From Schistocerca nitens (lineage: Eukaryota; Arthropoda; Insecta; Orthoptera; Acrididae): a stretch of DNA of 64,000 nucleotides. Positions within the stretch are counted from its first letter, which is position 1. The number at the start of each line of letters is the position of its first letter. Of this stretch, positions 34,413 to 46,497 are shown piece by piece. The translations under genes and the position numbers were made by a program. The notes below the pieces were generated by a model. The model worked only from the letters and a program-made list of their open reading frames with translations, had not been told where the DNA came from and did not search any database. The stretch covers positions 177,030,178-177,094,177 of the forward strand of contig NC_064622.1 of NCBI RefSeq assembly GCF_023898315.1. Direction: 5' to 3'.

Positions 34413-35690
34413 CAGCGAAGCGCCAAAGAAACTAGTATAGGCATGCATATTCAAATACAGAGATAAGTAAACAGGCAGAATACAGCGCTCCGGCCGGCAA
34501 CGCCAATATAAGACAAATACAGAAATATGTAAATAGGTAGAATACACCGCTGCGGTCGGCAACGCCAATATAAGACAAGAAGCTGATGCAGTTGTTAGAT
34601 CGGTTACTGCTGCTACAATCGCATGGATCAAGATTTAAGTGAGTTTGAACATGGTATTGTAGTCGGCGCACGAGCGATGGGACACAGCGCCTTCGAGGCA
34701 GCGACGAAGTGAGAATTTTCCCGTACGACCATTTCCCAAGTGAACCGTCAATATAAGGAATCCGGTAAAAACATCAGGCCTTCGACATCACTGCGGCTGG
34801 ACAAAGATCCTGCAGGAACTGGACTAATGACGACTGACGAGAATCGTTCAACGTGACAGAAGTGCAACCCTTCCGCAAATTGCTGCAGGTTTCAATGCTG
34901 GGCATCCAACAAGTGTCAGTGTGCGAACCATTTAACAAAACATCATCGATATGGACTTTCAAAGCCGAAGGCCCACTCGTGTACCCTTGATGACTGCACG
35001 ACACAAAGCTTTACATCTCGCTTGGGTCCGTCAACACCAACATTGGTTTTTCGGTGACTGGAAACATATTGCCTGGTCGGACGAGTCTCGTTTCAAAATG
35101 TATCAAGTGGATGGACGTGTACGGGTATGGAGGTAACCTCATGAATCCATGGACCCTGCATGTCAGCAGGGCATTTTTCAAGCTGGTGTAGGCTCTGTAA
35201 TGGTGTGGGGCGTGTGCAATTGGAGTGATATGGGACCCATGGTAGATCTAGATACGACACTGACAGGTGGCACGTACGTAAGCATTATGTCTGATCACCT
35301 GCTTCCATTCATGTCCACTATGCTTTCTGACGGACTTGGGCAATTCCAGTAGGACAATGCAACGACCCCACTAGTCCAGAATTGCTACAGAGTGGCTCCA
35401 GAAACACTCTTTGAGTTTGAACACTTTCGCTGACCAGAAAAAGCCGCAGACAAGAACATTACTGAGTATATCTGGGATGCCTTACAACGTAGTGTTCATA
35501 AAAGATCTACACCCCCTCGTACTCCTAGGGATTTATAGACAGCCATGCAGGATTCATGGTGTCAGTTCTCTGCGGCACTACTTCAGACATTAGTCGAGTC
35601 CCTGCCACGTCGTGTTGCGGCATTTCTACGCGGGGGCGGGGGTGCAACTCGATATTAAGTAGGAGTACCAGTTTCTTTGGCTCTTCAGTG
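34413..35690 (+). mobile_element. Tc1-like element, family A, copy 2
   Basis: Left TIR CAGCGAAGCGCCAAAGAAACT, right TIR ends TTTCTTTGGCTCTTCAGTG, flanked by TA on both sides (34411-34412, 35691-35692). Contains a 62-bp tandem duplication near its left end (34453-34514, 34515-34576) absent from copy 1. Confidence 0.9.
34620..35660 (+). pseudogene. Tc1-like transposase, family A copy 2
   Basis: Intact first catalytic block 'IAWSDESRFKMYQVDGRVRV' (34951-35136), then 'VGSVMVWGVCNWSDMGPMV' (35149-35352). The second block has a stop for Gln (FQ-stop-DNA at 35341-35360), and the third region is frameshifted ('LTRKSRRQEHY-VYLGCLTT'). Complementary damage to copy 1, so neither is active. Confidence 0.85.
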
Positions 35691-35904
35691 TAGTTAACCC
35701 CGTCTGCGTTGCTTCAACCTCTGCAGTTACTCTGTCCGTTTGTGGTGTTCCCAATTTCGTAGTGCGTCACGTTACCCTCACTGTCAAGGTAATCCTATGA
35801 TAATGAATCCTGCAGATACTGTGAGCTAAATTGCTACCTGTTCCAGCCACAAAAGAAGATCTACAGAATTTGTAGTAAAAGAGAGAAATGCAGCTACATT
35901 CATA

Positions 35905-37357
35905 ATCAATGTGACAGATGAAACAGTAGCAACCAGTGATAATAATATACATCACGAAAATACAATAGACTACATTGAACAATATGAATACGCTGAAGAA
36001 GACTTGTCTGATTGTGTAAAATTTATGGGTGATCCAGAATTTGATAGTGACGATGAATCGTTACGAAACAATGAAAGCCAGTCTTCGGCTTATCTACGAA
36101 TCCCACCAAAGCAGAAGAAATAGGGTAATTGCAGTCCAGGATTCTAAGAAAACAAAAAAAATTAAGCTTCACCACAGTACAGAAACGACACTGTAGCGAA
36201 CGAGACTTACATCGTCTACGATATTTACCTCATGTCGTAGAGTAACGGGAGGAACGCCAGCGCTCAAATCTTCAGAGCTTCACTTTCTTGACGATAAGGT
36301 AGTTGAAAAATTCAGAATAGCGAGAACTGTTCAAGGCGCTAATGTTCACAATGGGGATGGGATATTCGTACCTGGGGTTCGAAAAAGGCCCGAGAAATAG
36401 GGCTGACTTGATTCACTGGATCTATCCACGAACGGCTTGCAAGTTTAAACGGAGACACTATCTTGGCTCACAGGCAATAACAAAAAATTTAAGCAATAAC
36501 TCTTGGAATGCAGATGGTGACGGGAATGAAAGATGTCACATGTTTCTCAAGAAAGTAACGTCATTAAAGAACACCATAGAAGGTGTACAGATTTATAGTG
36601 CCAATCGAAGTGGTATACGGAAAGAACTTCACTCACGTGAACTCTGCATTTCAAGGGAGATATATCGGTAAGAAGTCCGGTGCGCAATGAACATGCAGCA
36701 ATTCATTTTTACCCGTTACTTCGGCAAGTGGATACGTGTTTCCAAATATACTGGTGATGTACCAGCAACCTAGAGATCAGTCTGGAGTGCGAGTAATACA
36801 ACACGAGCTGAAGCATCAAAATTTGGATCAAGCTCCCTAATCACGAAACAAATCCTGACGCAATTCAAGATGTTTACTCCCCATATGCTGCGAAGGAGTC
36901 CCTTCTTCTGATAGATCCGCTAGGGACATATCGTGAGTGGACTCATATCGGTGCTATCCGACCGCAGAACACGGTGTATACAGTGAAGATCATCTCTTGT
37001 GGGTGCACGCCATACATTCAGACAGTTGATGTGCTGTTCTTCCGACAGTTCAGGACGGAGCTGAAGCAGATTGAAGATCCCAGTATCCTGAACGACTATA
37101 ATTTCCCACCATAGTCTAGGGATTCAATTTCGTTTCTGATGTGTATTCTACACAATCAGTTTTTCGCAGACTTTGTTAGGTACTCCTGGACTGTAGGTGG
37201 AGGTGATGACTTCAGACCAGAGAGGCCTCAAACACCACCCGAATGTATGTTTGATGATCAAACCCTTTGTGATTCGGAAGACTGCTTCATATTGTCATTT
37301 ACGAAGTGCTCCTACTGCGATAAGCAACTTTGTTTCCAGCACTTTATACTCTGTTAA
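35905..37357 (+). pseudogene. Relic 2 of a pogo-like DDE transposase with Cys-rich tail
   Basis: An acidic N-terminal stretch ('DYIEQYEYAEEDLSD', 35911-36123) precedes the DDE region. 'VQIYSANRSGIRKELHSREL' (36342-36671) is the first catalytic region, where the usual ADQSG is ANRSG, so the first Asp is lost. 'ILPVTSASGYVFPNILVMYQ' follows near 36712-36765. 'ESLLLIDPLGTYREW' has the second Asp (36914-36916) and 'YIQTVDVLFFRQFR' the third (37028-37030): the same frame and 37 residues between, as in relic 1. After a stop at 37112 comes 'ILHNQFFADFVRYSW' and the tail 'CDSEDCFILSFTKCSYCDKQLCFQHF' in spirit, with CSYC and CFQHF retained. TIRs not found. Confidence 0.72.
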
Positions 37358-37359
37358 AG

Positions 37360-37771
37360 TTGCTCTCTATATTTGTCTGTAATTTAGACCAACTTTACAT
37401 AACCTAATATTAACTGAATGTATCTGATCTGAATGCAGCTTAACTTTGTACTTCGCGTCTTGTTGCAGATTTCTCGAAAGTACAACAGCAGACAGCAAGC
37501 AGGCAGGTTTATTTTTTTCAAATACGTATTCAAACTGTTGCATGTGGAAATGCGAAATGATAAACTCTGGGGTGGGGAGAGTAACTATTCCTATGAAATG
37601 ATATCCCAAGGCAACGATTTTAGAATGAAAAATATATTCAAAAAGACAGAGTAAAACTTCGCGTGATCTTGACACATAACATTGGTCTAAACAATACTAT
37701 GCTTAAGAAAGTGAGCAAAGATTTGAAAAGAGTACAAAGTTAACAGATAATTTCTATAAAAATCAAACACC
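37360..37771. other. Unassigned spacer
   Basis: Overlapping ORFs on both strands (37367-37675, 37433-37654) lack recognisable motifs. Confidence 0.4.
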
Positions 37772-37787
37772 TTAATCAATTAATATG

Positions 37788-37955
37788 AGGAGCTACTCGA
37801 GCGAATAGTAGCGGCTACGGTCAAAGAAAACCATCATAACGACCGGGAGAGCGGTGTGCTGACCACACGCCCCTCCTATCCGCATCCTTAGCTGAGGATG
37901 ACACGGCGGTCGGATGGTCCAGATGGGCCACTTGTGGCCTGAAGACGGAGTGCTT
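37788..37955 (+). mobile_element. 5'-truncated 5S-type SINE
   Basis: Shares the body with 24252-24572 (GTAGCGGCTACGGTC, GACCGGGAGAGCGGTGTGCTG, GGCCTGAAGACGGAGTG) but lacks the 5S head. Perfect 16-bp duplication TTAATCAATTAATATG at 37772-37787 and 37956-37971. Confidence 0.88.
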
Positions 37956-37971
37956 TTAATCAATTAATATG

Positions 37972-38585
37972 CAAATTCATGACTCAGGAAAGTGGAGTCG
38001 TCTTGTTCTCAGCTCTGAGCAAGTCGACTAGCTGACAATAATAATTCCAAGCCGCGCAGTGCTACAATCTTACAGTACCTCAAAATACTCCGTTAAAAAA
38101 TGACATTATTCAAAATTTGTATTCCTTTCATTTTTCAATGTACCCATCATACTCATCATTGCTATCTTTTCTTCATCTTACAGATACACTCACAAGTACA
38201 CACAACACTACTAAGTACATCCATCACCTACCACACTTCAACCAATTAAGTATCAGACAGCGCAGAGGCAAAGAATGTGCCACGACAAGACCAAAGATTG
38301 TTTACAGTTACGTAACTTGCTCTCTCTCTCTGACGTGCACATCGATGACATACAAAAATCTATGGCCGTGCTCATCCTCGTAATCTACTGCCAAGAGCTA
38401 CCAACAACCCATTTTTTGAACTCGGTGACTGAACATGCGTGTATATTGTCAAGTGTAGTGTTACTGACGATGGCAAATATTGTGCGCATATTTGTAATAT
38501 GCATGTAAAACTCTTTCACACAAAGCCAAAGCTTTGTTGCAATTGCTATCGGAACTTGCACTAACTCCCTTGTCGAGGATGTTTA
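37972..38585. other. Unassigned spacer
   Basis: No gene recognised. Confidence 0.4.
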
Positions 38586-38589
38586 TTAT

Positions 38590-39060
38590 AATCGAACTGA
38601 TAATATATTCAAGAAGGATACTGATCTGTAATTTTGCAGGTCTTACATACAGGAATCACCCGCGCTTTTTTTCCAGTCGCTTGGCACTTTGTGCTGGGTG
38701 AGAGATTCGTGATAAACGCAAGCTAAGTAAGGGGCCAATGCCGTAGAATACTCTTTGTAAAAGCAATCTGCAATTCCATCCGCACCCGGCAACTTATTTG
38801 TTTTCAACTATTTCAGTTGTTTCTATGCTCCAGGTGTGCTTATTACTATGTTGTCCGTACGGGACTCTGCTCGATAGTTGAACGATGGTTTGTACGATCC
38901 TCCTGCGTGAACCGTTTCTTAAACGCGAAATCTAAAATTTCGGCTCTCGTTTTGCTAACTTCAACAGCCACACCAGATTGGTCGACGAGTGACGGGACGG
39001 AAGCCTTAGGCCCGCTTACTCGTATGTGCCTTGCACAAGTCGCTGCTCTGCCCCCTTTCC
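38590..39060 (-). pseudogene. Non-LTR retrotransposon fragment (start of RT)
   Basis: The minus strand gives 'SVPSLVDQSGVAVEVSKTRA' and 'EILDFAFKKRFTQEDRTNH', followed by a broken 'ADGIADCFYKEYSTALAPYL' type block and 'SDWKKSAG', the region between endonuclease and RT motif 1. Plausibly the same family as 32890-34060 but a separate fragment. Confidence 0.62.
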
Positions 39061-39365
39061 CTGTTCAACTGCGCCAGTCTCCACAAATATTTAGCACATG
39101 CAGCAACGCTGCCGGTATAGTTTTTATATATGTATACATCTTTTTTTTTTAATTTTCTATAGTTACAGGTAAGCCGTCGAACAGGAAACTGCTGTTAACT
39201 GGAACAGCACAGTCCCCACTCGCTACGGGTCGAATGCTCAATTAAAAGTTCACCACTTGTACTCAGAGAAAGTGTTGTTTGTGTCCGTAAGACGTGCTCA
39301 TAGATGCTACGAATTAATATAAACAACACCCATATGTGCAGAGGGTAGACTGAAAGGCATCTGTT
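39061..39365. other. Unassigned spacer
   Basis: Contains a T-run at 39141-39151. Confidence 0.4.
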
Positions 39366-39377
39366 GATTCAGCCATC

Positions 39378-39575
39378 AAAAAATGGTTCAAATGGCTCGA
39401 GCACTATGGGACTTAACTTCTAAGATCATCAGTCCCCTAGAACTTAGAACTACTTAAACCTAACTAACCTAAGGACATCACACACATCCATGCCCGAGGC
39501 AGGATTCGAACCTGCGACTGTAGCGGTCGCGCGGTTCCAGACTATAGCCCCTAGAACCGCTCGGTCACCCCGGCC
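39378..39575 (-). mobile_element. tRNA-derived SINE, abundant locust family
   Basis: 12-bp duplication GATTCAGCCATC at 39366-39377 and 39576-39587. Confidence 0.92.
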
Positions 39576-39587
39576 GATTCAGCCATC

Positions 39588-40731
39588 CCTCATGTCCATT
39601 AAGTATTTTTGCATATCGATTAAGGGCAGTTCTTTGCTATATTTTCTTTTCACTTGCCGGCCGATTTATATATCCCTCCGTTGCTTCGGGAGTATTTAGG
39701 TTTAACTGGCAATGTTTGGAGCGAATATCTCAGCCCATAAACACCTATGGCGTTATAACGCCAAGTGAGCACGTTGTATTTTAAGGAAGGAACAGAGGTA
39801 GTTGCAAGGTGGCATTTGTGAAAACTTTGTGAAAAGCCACTTTTATGGAGGCAGTCAACCTGTTGTTGTCAGATGTGCGCAGTCCTAAGTGGCCTTGCCA
39901 CATAGTGCAATGCATGCTATTATGATTTAGTCGATGCTGAGCAGTTTCGCGTTTGAACTGAATGTTGTGAGTTGGTGCGAGTAGACAGTGCTGAGACAGG
40001 AGAGGGCAGCTGGAAGTTATTTATCATACAAGCTCTTTCTGATAATTCTGTTGCCACTGAGTTGAAGGTAAGTGCGTGATATTGGTATTGGTATTGAGAG
40101 AATCTGCATTATTATTTTTGAGAGACCACGCTATATTTTTTAAACTGGTTTTTGGTAAGTATTTGTTGCTCTTTCCTTTGCATTCTTCTCAGCGATCTGT
40201 CATAAGGTGTTACTCCTTTCCTTTTCTTACGGCTTGGCGTATGTCTAGTGGCAGTGTGACGGATTAGGTATTCTGAGGAACCACTAGCCGAGTGCCGATG
40301 AGGCTAAGCTCGATTACCCAGCACTGGTTAGTTTCTCGTCCAATATTCAACCAGAGGTCGGGAGATAGTAAAGCACTGTTTCCACTCACCAAACAGATGC
40401 GAAGTATAACTTTTTTTTCTTACAGTTGGCGAGTCAGAAATCAAGTCAAATATAACCGTATTAAGCCTAGCTGATGCTACATGTTGTATTAATTCATGCG
40501 AGAGTTTATTATAGTAATTATTCTAATAAACCGGAAGTTTATTATAATTTCCCAAATTCTTTACCTTGATCAGGCTAACGCTCTCATCTTATGCTTTTGT
40601 AAAGTAATAATCAATAAATATTTTGTGATTGTTAGTTTGGATTACTAACTTTTAGTGCCTCAGTACGACGTCAGTGAGTACTCACTGTTGTGTGTTAAAC
40701 TGTATATGTGATTTAGTATTTTATTCTCAAA
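39588..40731. other. Unassigned 1.1-kb stretch
   Basis: No gene recognised. Confidence 0.4.
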
Positions 40732-41202
40732 TATAGGGTGGTTCACGAAGATATGCAAATATTTTAATATGTTATTCTACAAGTAAAACTAAAGAAAAAA
40801 GTTCATATAAACATAGGCCTGCAAATATTTAGTTATGGATCTACGGCTAATAAAAGATTTTGCCTGAAATTTAGGAACTTCACTAATATGAAGCCATTGC
40901 AAAACTGCACGAGGTTAAAGTAAAGCAAGATTCCCATTTATTTTGTTTTTATTGGTCTGGTGAATCTAATAAAACATGTCCCAGACATGTATCTGCAGTA
41001 GTTTTCCAGTACATTCAGAGAAGCTTTTTTTTAACCTTTGCTTCATATTACCAAAGTTGATAAATTTCAGGCAAAATCTTATACTAGCCGGAACTCTGTA
41101 ACTAATCATTTGCGGACCTATGTTCATATGAACACTTTTCTTCAGTTTTAGTTGTAGAATAACATATTAAAATATTTGCATATCTTCGTGAATCACCCTG
41201 TG
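40732..41202. mobile_element. MITE with ~150-bp inverted repeats
   Basis: The left arm GGGTGGTTCACGAAGATATG (40736) pairs with CATATCTTCGTGAATCACCC (ending 41198), and the similarity continues inward to AGATTTTGCCTGAAATTTA (~40855-40875) and TAAATTTCAGGCAAAATCTTA (~41062). Ends lie in TA-rich sequence, suggesting a Tc1/mariner-mobilised MITE. No coding capacity. Confidence 0.85.
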
Positions 41203-42031
41203 TAAGGAACGGGCCGTTATTAGTCTACAGAGATTATTTATTAATCGAGCGATACCCGAATATCTCTAAAATACTGGTAGATTGCACCGTTGTGCATTAC
41301 ACATGTTGGTGTCTGTCGACCCTTGCTTGAATTTAGTCAGATCCTCATCATGGATATAGATATCTCTTTTTAACAAACACCATACAAGATGATTCTTACG
41401 GGGAAATTCCATTTACACTAAAAGCTCTATAATTCATTTTCTGACCGCTCTTGCAGGTCACCATTTTAGTGTTACACAATAATACTCCGTTGCGCTTATG
41501 TTGCGAAGTTTAACAGCCGGAAAACGACTTAAAGCAAATTGCAGATATTACTAATTTAAGTGCAATTTATAGATAACAGCTGGCTTTGAAGACGTTCTGC
41601 TCAGTATTTCTCTTCTGTATAGTTTCGCCAAAATCTGCTATATGTGTGGGACGAGTCTTCAAATTGCATTCGACTGACCACAGGAGAAAAATCTGCTTCA
41701 ACTTTGACTGTAAACTGCCTTTATCGACACGACACTAAGAAAAAGATGCAGAATGTTGTGTGCTACGTTCGTAGGTGGTTTTCTGATTGAATGTAAATCA
41801 TTAACGTAGTACGAATAGCTCAACGTATGTACATGACATTCCATTTAATACACATAAAGCAGAATTGGCTCCTATTGCAGATCGCACATGTTCATTAATC
41901 AATCCCGACAGACATATAGTAGCAAAGGAAATAGTTAATATTCTGTTACATATAATTGGATAATTTCCCGGATATTCTTTCTCTCTTAATTTTGAGAAAG
42001 AGCAGCACATCGTAGGATACAATACCACTAA
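41203..42031. other. Unassigned spacer
   Basis: Nothing recognised. Confidence 0.4.
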
Positions 42032-42033
42032 TA

Positions 42034-42829
42034 CACTGAGGTGAGAAAAGTCGTGAGGTAGAGAAATGCAGATATACGATGGTCGTAGTATTGCGTACAT
42101 GAGGCACAAAAGGTCAGGGTATTGGTACAGCTGTCATTAATTTCGTGCTCAGCTGATAGACGTGAAAATGTTTCCGACGTGATTATGGGCCCACGATGGA
42201 AATAAATAAACTTTGATCGCGAGATGATAGCTGGCGCCTGCAGTGCCTCACCTGGGCTCGTAAAAACATCGTTTGGACCCGTGGACTCTCGACGACTGGA
42301 AAACCGTGGCCTGGTCAGATGAGTCCTGATTTCATTTGGTAAAAGTTGCTGATGCCTCCATAATGGTGTGGGCCGTATTTACATGTAATGGGCTGGGTCC
42401 ATTGGCTCAACTGAACAGATAATTGACTGGAAATAGTTGTGTTCGGCTACTTGTAGACCATATTGAGCCACTCATGGACTTCACGTTCCCAAACATCGAT
42501 GAAATTTTTATGGATGACAATGTGCCATGTGACCGGGCGACAATTGTTCGCGTTTGGTTTGATGAACATCCTGCAAAGTTCGAGCGAATGATTTGTCTAT
42601 CCAGACCACCCCACATGAATCCCATTGGACATTTATGGGACATAATTGATAGGTCACTTCGTGCGCGAAGTCCTGCAAGGACAACACTTTCATGATTGTG
42701 TCTTAATATTTCTGCAGAAACTTGGAACGATTTGTTGAGTTCGTGCCAAGTCGAGATGCTGCGCAACACCGGTCAAAAAGAGGTCCGCCCCGATGTTAGG
42801 AGGTATTTCATGACTTTTGTCACCTCATT
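42034..42829 (+). mobile_element. Short Tc1-like element
   Basis: Left TIR CACTGAGGTGAGAAAAGTC preceded by TA; right end TGACTTTTGTCACCTCATTA. About 800 bp against the 1.2-1.6 kb of complete copies. The plus strand keeps 'WKTVAWSDES-FHLV' (42300-42345), 'FPNIDEIFMDDNVPCDRATI' (second Asp region, 42423-42695) and 'PPHMNPIGHLWDIIDRSLR'. The N-terminal DNA-binding part is gone, so an internal deletion is likely. Confidence 0.82.
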
Positions 42830-43356
42830 ATACAGCTACGTCGTCAAAACCGACAGCTGTGTTATCACAGCCAATAAAAGTATCAGGCCAGACTTGCTTG
42901 AGAGGACTTGTTGAGCACTTGGAAGCACCACTGGGACATCGTTCCAGCTACATTTGGAGCTCACGTTAGAACACGTAAGGTCTGTGTAAAAGTTCAAAGA
43001 TCGTTTTTCGATATGATGGTAAGATGATTTATCTATGTCCACCGTTGTGAAAAATACAATTTTGTGAATTGTGCTTTAATTTCTAATCTCTCAGCAATTA
43101 CCGTTGCGAACGCAGAGTAATAACGTTACATGATACGTGAACTCGCGATATTGAATTGCAACCAATTACGGCAACTGATGTCCACTGAAATTCATTCGTA
43201 TAATCTGACAGTGAAGGAAAATACTCTCGCAGTTAATTTCATGAAAAGTCACACCGCAATTGTAAATTCGTATACTGCTCGTGCGAGGTGGAAATTACGC
43301 CGCTAATTAACAGCAACTGACAGAAATTGATCGTCGACACCAATTTCGCGCGCTCG

Positions 43357-43400
<44 letters not shown>

Positions 43401-44221
43401 GTACAGGAATAAATGGATAGATCAAGAGACTTTTCATAAATAACTTTGCAATTATCTTACTGCTGATTTCTGATTTAGTCACTATTTACTTCTGACTGTT
43501 GAAAAATGTAATGGTTGAGTTTCCTTAGAGTCGTGAATCTTTCACCTGGTTTTATGCCGTCCTCCATTGCTTCTTTACTTGTGCTAATCTTTTAACCTCC
43601 ATCCCAGATAATCTGTTGAAGGGACCCTCATTTTTTTCTTCTCTGCTATTATACTTGCTATTTCACCTTCTAGGGCCTAGTGCCCCACATAACTTTCCGC
43701 TTCTTCAGATAAGTGTTGTACACAAACCTCTTTACCACCTGTTCATTCCAGTATCTTTTAATTTCATACCTGACAGTCTATTTAATTTCTGATGCCTTTC
43801 CGTAACACTACATTTCAAATATTTCCAGTTTCTCCTCTCGTTTTCACTTCTCAATTCCGTAGAATATTTGCGCCTAACCTGCATTTTAGGGACTACTTAA
43901 TAAATTGCATGAAAATACCAACCTTTTATTTTATGAAAGTTATTTTCGCAAACATCAATGTACTTCTGACAGCTTACTTGCATCGGTTACCCTGTGCAAA
44001 CTCACTTCTTAGATACGAGGATTATTGCACTTGCTATTTTAGTGTATCTGGTCCTGTTTAGTTGTTACGCATATCACACTTCTCCTTTCTATTATTCTGA
44101 TGAGGACAGCAAAACTGAAAGACCCCTGCCCCCGAGGTACAATGTATTGATCTCAAAATTAAATTCAATCTTCGTACATCCATATTTAAATTGGATGATG
44201 ATGGGACGTCAGCTGGTATAA
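42830..44221. other. Unassigned 1.4-kb stretch
   Basis: Only a (CA)n microsatellite at 43361-43398 is recognised. Confidence 0.4.
43361..43398. repeat. (CA)n microsatellite
   Basis: About 19 uninterrupted CA units. Confidence 0.95.
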
Positions 44222-44432
44222 TTTTTATTAAAAATGGAGCTCCTCCAGCTGCACTTAAGATTTCATATTTATTTGGCTACTAGTTTCGACGTTGCGTCAA
44301 CGCCATCTTCAGGCCCGTACACTTTGATGATATCAGTTGTGAGTGGCTGAGTATTGGTCTCACCGCGAAACTAGTAGCCAAATAAATATGAAATGTTAAG
44401 TACAGCTTGAGGAGTTTCATTTTTAATAAAAA
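44222..44432. repeat. Foldback element with 66-bp arms
   Basis: Left arm 44222-44287 (TTTTTATTAAAAATGGAGCTCC ... GGCTACTAGTTTCG) and right arm 44366-44432 (CGAAACTAGTAGCC ... TTTTTAATAAAAA) are near-perfect reverse complements around a 78-bp loop. Confidence 0.88.
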
Positions 44433-44873
44433 CAACATGAATTTCGTTAGCTACATCTCCCAAACGTCAGATTATATAGCCTAAGTGTCGTCAAATAATG
44501 AGTCTAATTGTAGTTAATTTACTCTAATTCTTTAGCCAATGATACTTTGAACAAAAATATTATTTTCGATGGGTTAAACGTGAAAAAGTTAAACGCGAAT
44601 GAAGTAATTAAAAATCAGTATCCGATCACAAAATGTGCTTCATACATTTATTTACAGATATGCCATGTCCAGTCTGGACTTGCAAATCCGTCTTTGGACC
44701 GTTTTCAGGGATTTGACAGAACTACAAGATTTGAATATAAAGAGCAATAAAAATCGTCAGAGGACAGAATTTTCTAAATTTTGAAGCTAGTAAAAGATTT
44801 CTTTTTAACTAAAGATTTACAACAAACATACGGCAGTTTACTATTTGCTTAGATGCATTTATTACACACTTGT
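44433..44873. other. Unassigned spacer
   Basis: Nothing recognised. Confidence 0.4.
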
Positions 44874-44874
44874 A

Positions 44875-45235
44875 CGAGGAGCGTTCAATAAATAGTGCGA
44901 CACATCTCTTTTTGAAATCAGGTTGATTTTATTCAGTATTCCAATAAACCGTATTATTCCCTACTCTTTTGGCTACAAAACCTATTTTTCAGCATAATCT
45001 ACGTTCAGTGCGACGGTCTTAGGCCACCTTACTGCGAGGGCGTGTGTACCTGCACGTACCACTCTAATGATCGACGTCGAAGCCAACTTCTTGCTGCGTC
45101 AGTAACGTCCCCGCTATCCATTGGCTGCTTCCCGAGGAGTGTATCCTTCATTGAGCCAAACAAACGGGAGTCGGAAGGTGTGAGACTCGGGCTATAGGGC
45201 AGACGAGGAAGAACGCTAAACTGCCCTGCTCACTA
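44875..45235 (-). mobile_element. mariner 3' end fragment
   Basis: TIR CGAGGAGCGTTCAATAAAT after TA at left, similar to the TIR at 54775. The minus strand reads 'LPRLPYSPSLTPSDSRLFGS', the mariner block around the third catalytic Asp (PYSPDLAPSDYHLF), then 'DAARSWLRRRSLEWYVQV'. The 5' two thirds are missing. Confidence 0.78.
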
Positions 45236-45239
45236 CCAA

Positions 45240-45603
45240 AAATCCCGTTGTTTTCTGTTAACTTATTGGCTCTCTCTAGTGACAATTTCGCTTAGCATCT
45301 TGCCAATACTAGCGTTACGTAATATTTGTTCACGTAATACAGCTGGCTGGGCTAAATAAAAAAAAACGCTGTTTTAAAACATATTACTTTATTTTAGTTA
45401 TCCGTTATCCACACTCCAGCGCTGTCCCAACGGTAAAAACTCCAAGTAACATGTGTCTAGGTCCCTTACCACTTGCGCTGCTTCCGCCACATTCCGACAC
45501 ACAAAGTAGTCCGTCGAAACTAACAAATATTTTTACAACTTTCCCACGTTCTGGCATTCTAAAACTATTTTCTATGGCTAAATATCGCTGTTCTTGAGCA
45601 AAT
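45240..45603. other. Unassigned spacer
   Basis: No gene recognised. Confidence 0.4.
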
Positions 45604-45624
45604 ATGTTGTTGTTGTTGTGGTCT

Positions 45625-46257
45625 TCAGTCCTGAGGCTGGTCTGATGCAGCTCTCCATGCTACTCTATCCTGTGTAATCTTCTTCATCTCCCAGTACCTA
45701 CTGCAGCCTGCATCCCTCTGAATCTGCTTAGTGTATTCATATCTTGGTCTCCCTCTACGAAGTTTACCCTCCACGCTGCCCTCCAGTACTAAATTGGTGA
45801 TCCCTTGATGCCTACCTACTAACCGATTCCTTCTTCTAGTCAAGTTGTCCCACAAACTCCTCTTCTCCCCAATTCTATCCAATACCTCCTCATTAAATAT
45901 GTGATCTACCCATCTAATCTCCAGCATTCTTCTGTAGTACCAAATTTCGAAAGCTTCTATTCTATTTTTGTCCAAACTATTTATCGTCCATGATTCACTT
46001 CCATACATGGCTACACTCCACATGAATACTTTCAGAAACGACTTCCTGACACTTAAATCAATACTCGATGTTAACAAATTTCTCTTCATCAGAAACGCTT
46101 TCCTTGCCATTGGCAGTCTACATTTTACATCCTCTCTACTTCGACCATCATCAGTTATTTTGCTCCCCAAATAGAAAAACTCCTTTACTACTTTAAGTGT
46201 CTCATTTCCTAATCTAATTCCCTCAGCATCACCCGACTTAATTCGACTACATTCCAT
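45625..46257 (-). pseudogene. RT thumb and C terminus of the RTE-like element, copy 1
   Basis: 210 codons: 'KVVKEFFYLGSKITDDGRSR' (YLGS block), 'SVAMYGSESWTINSLDKNRI', 'RRNRLVGRHQGITNLVLEGS', 'GRPRYEYTKQIQRDAGCSRY' and the terminal 'QDRVAWRAASDQPQD'. Just upstream (about 46370-46380), in another frame, a VADD codon string survives, while the preceding palm region (motifs A and B) is deleted. Confidence 0.82.
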
Positions 46258-46497
46258 TATCCTCGTTTAGCTTTTGTTGATGTTCATCTTATACCCTCCT
46301 TTCATGACACTGTCCATTCCGTTCAACTGCTCTTCCAAGTCCTTTGCTGTCTCTGACAGAATTATAATGTCGTCGGCGACCCTTAAAGTCTTTTTCTTCT
46401 CCATGGATTTGGCTTCTACCAGTTTTTCCATTCGTCTGTAAAGAATTCCCGTTAGTATTTTGCAGCTGGGACTTATTAAACTGACAGTTCGGTAATT

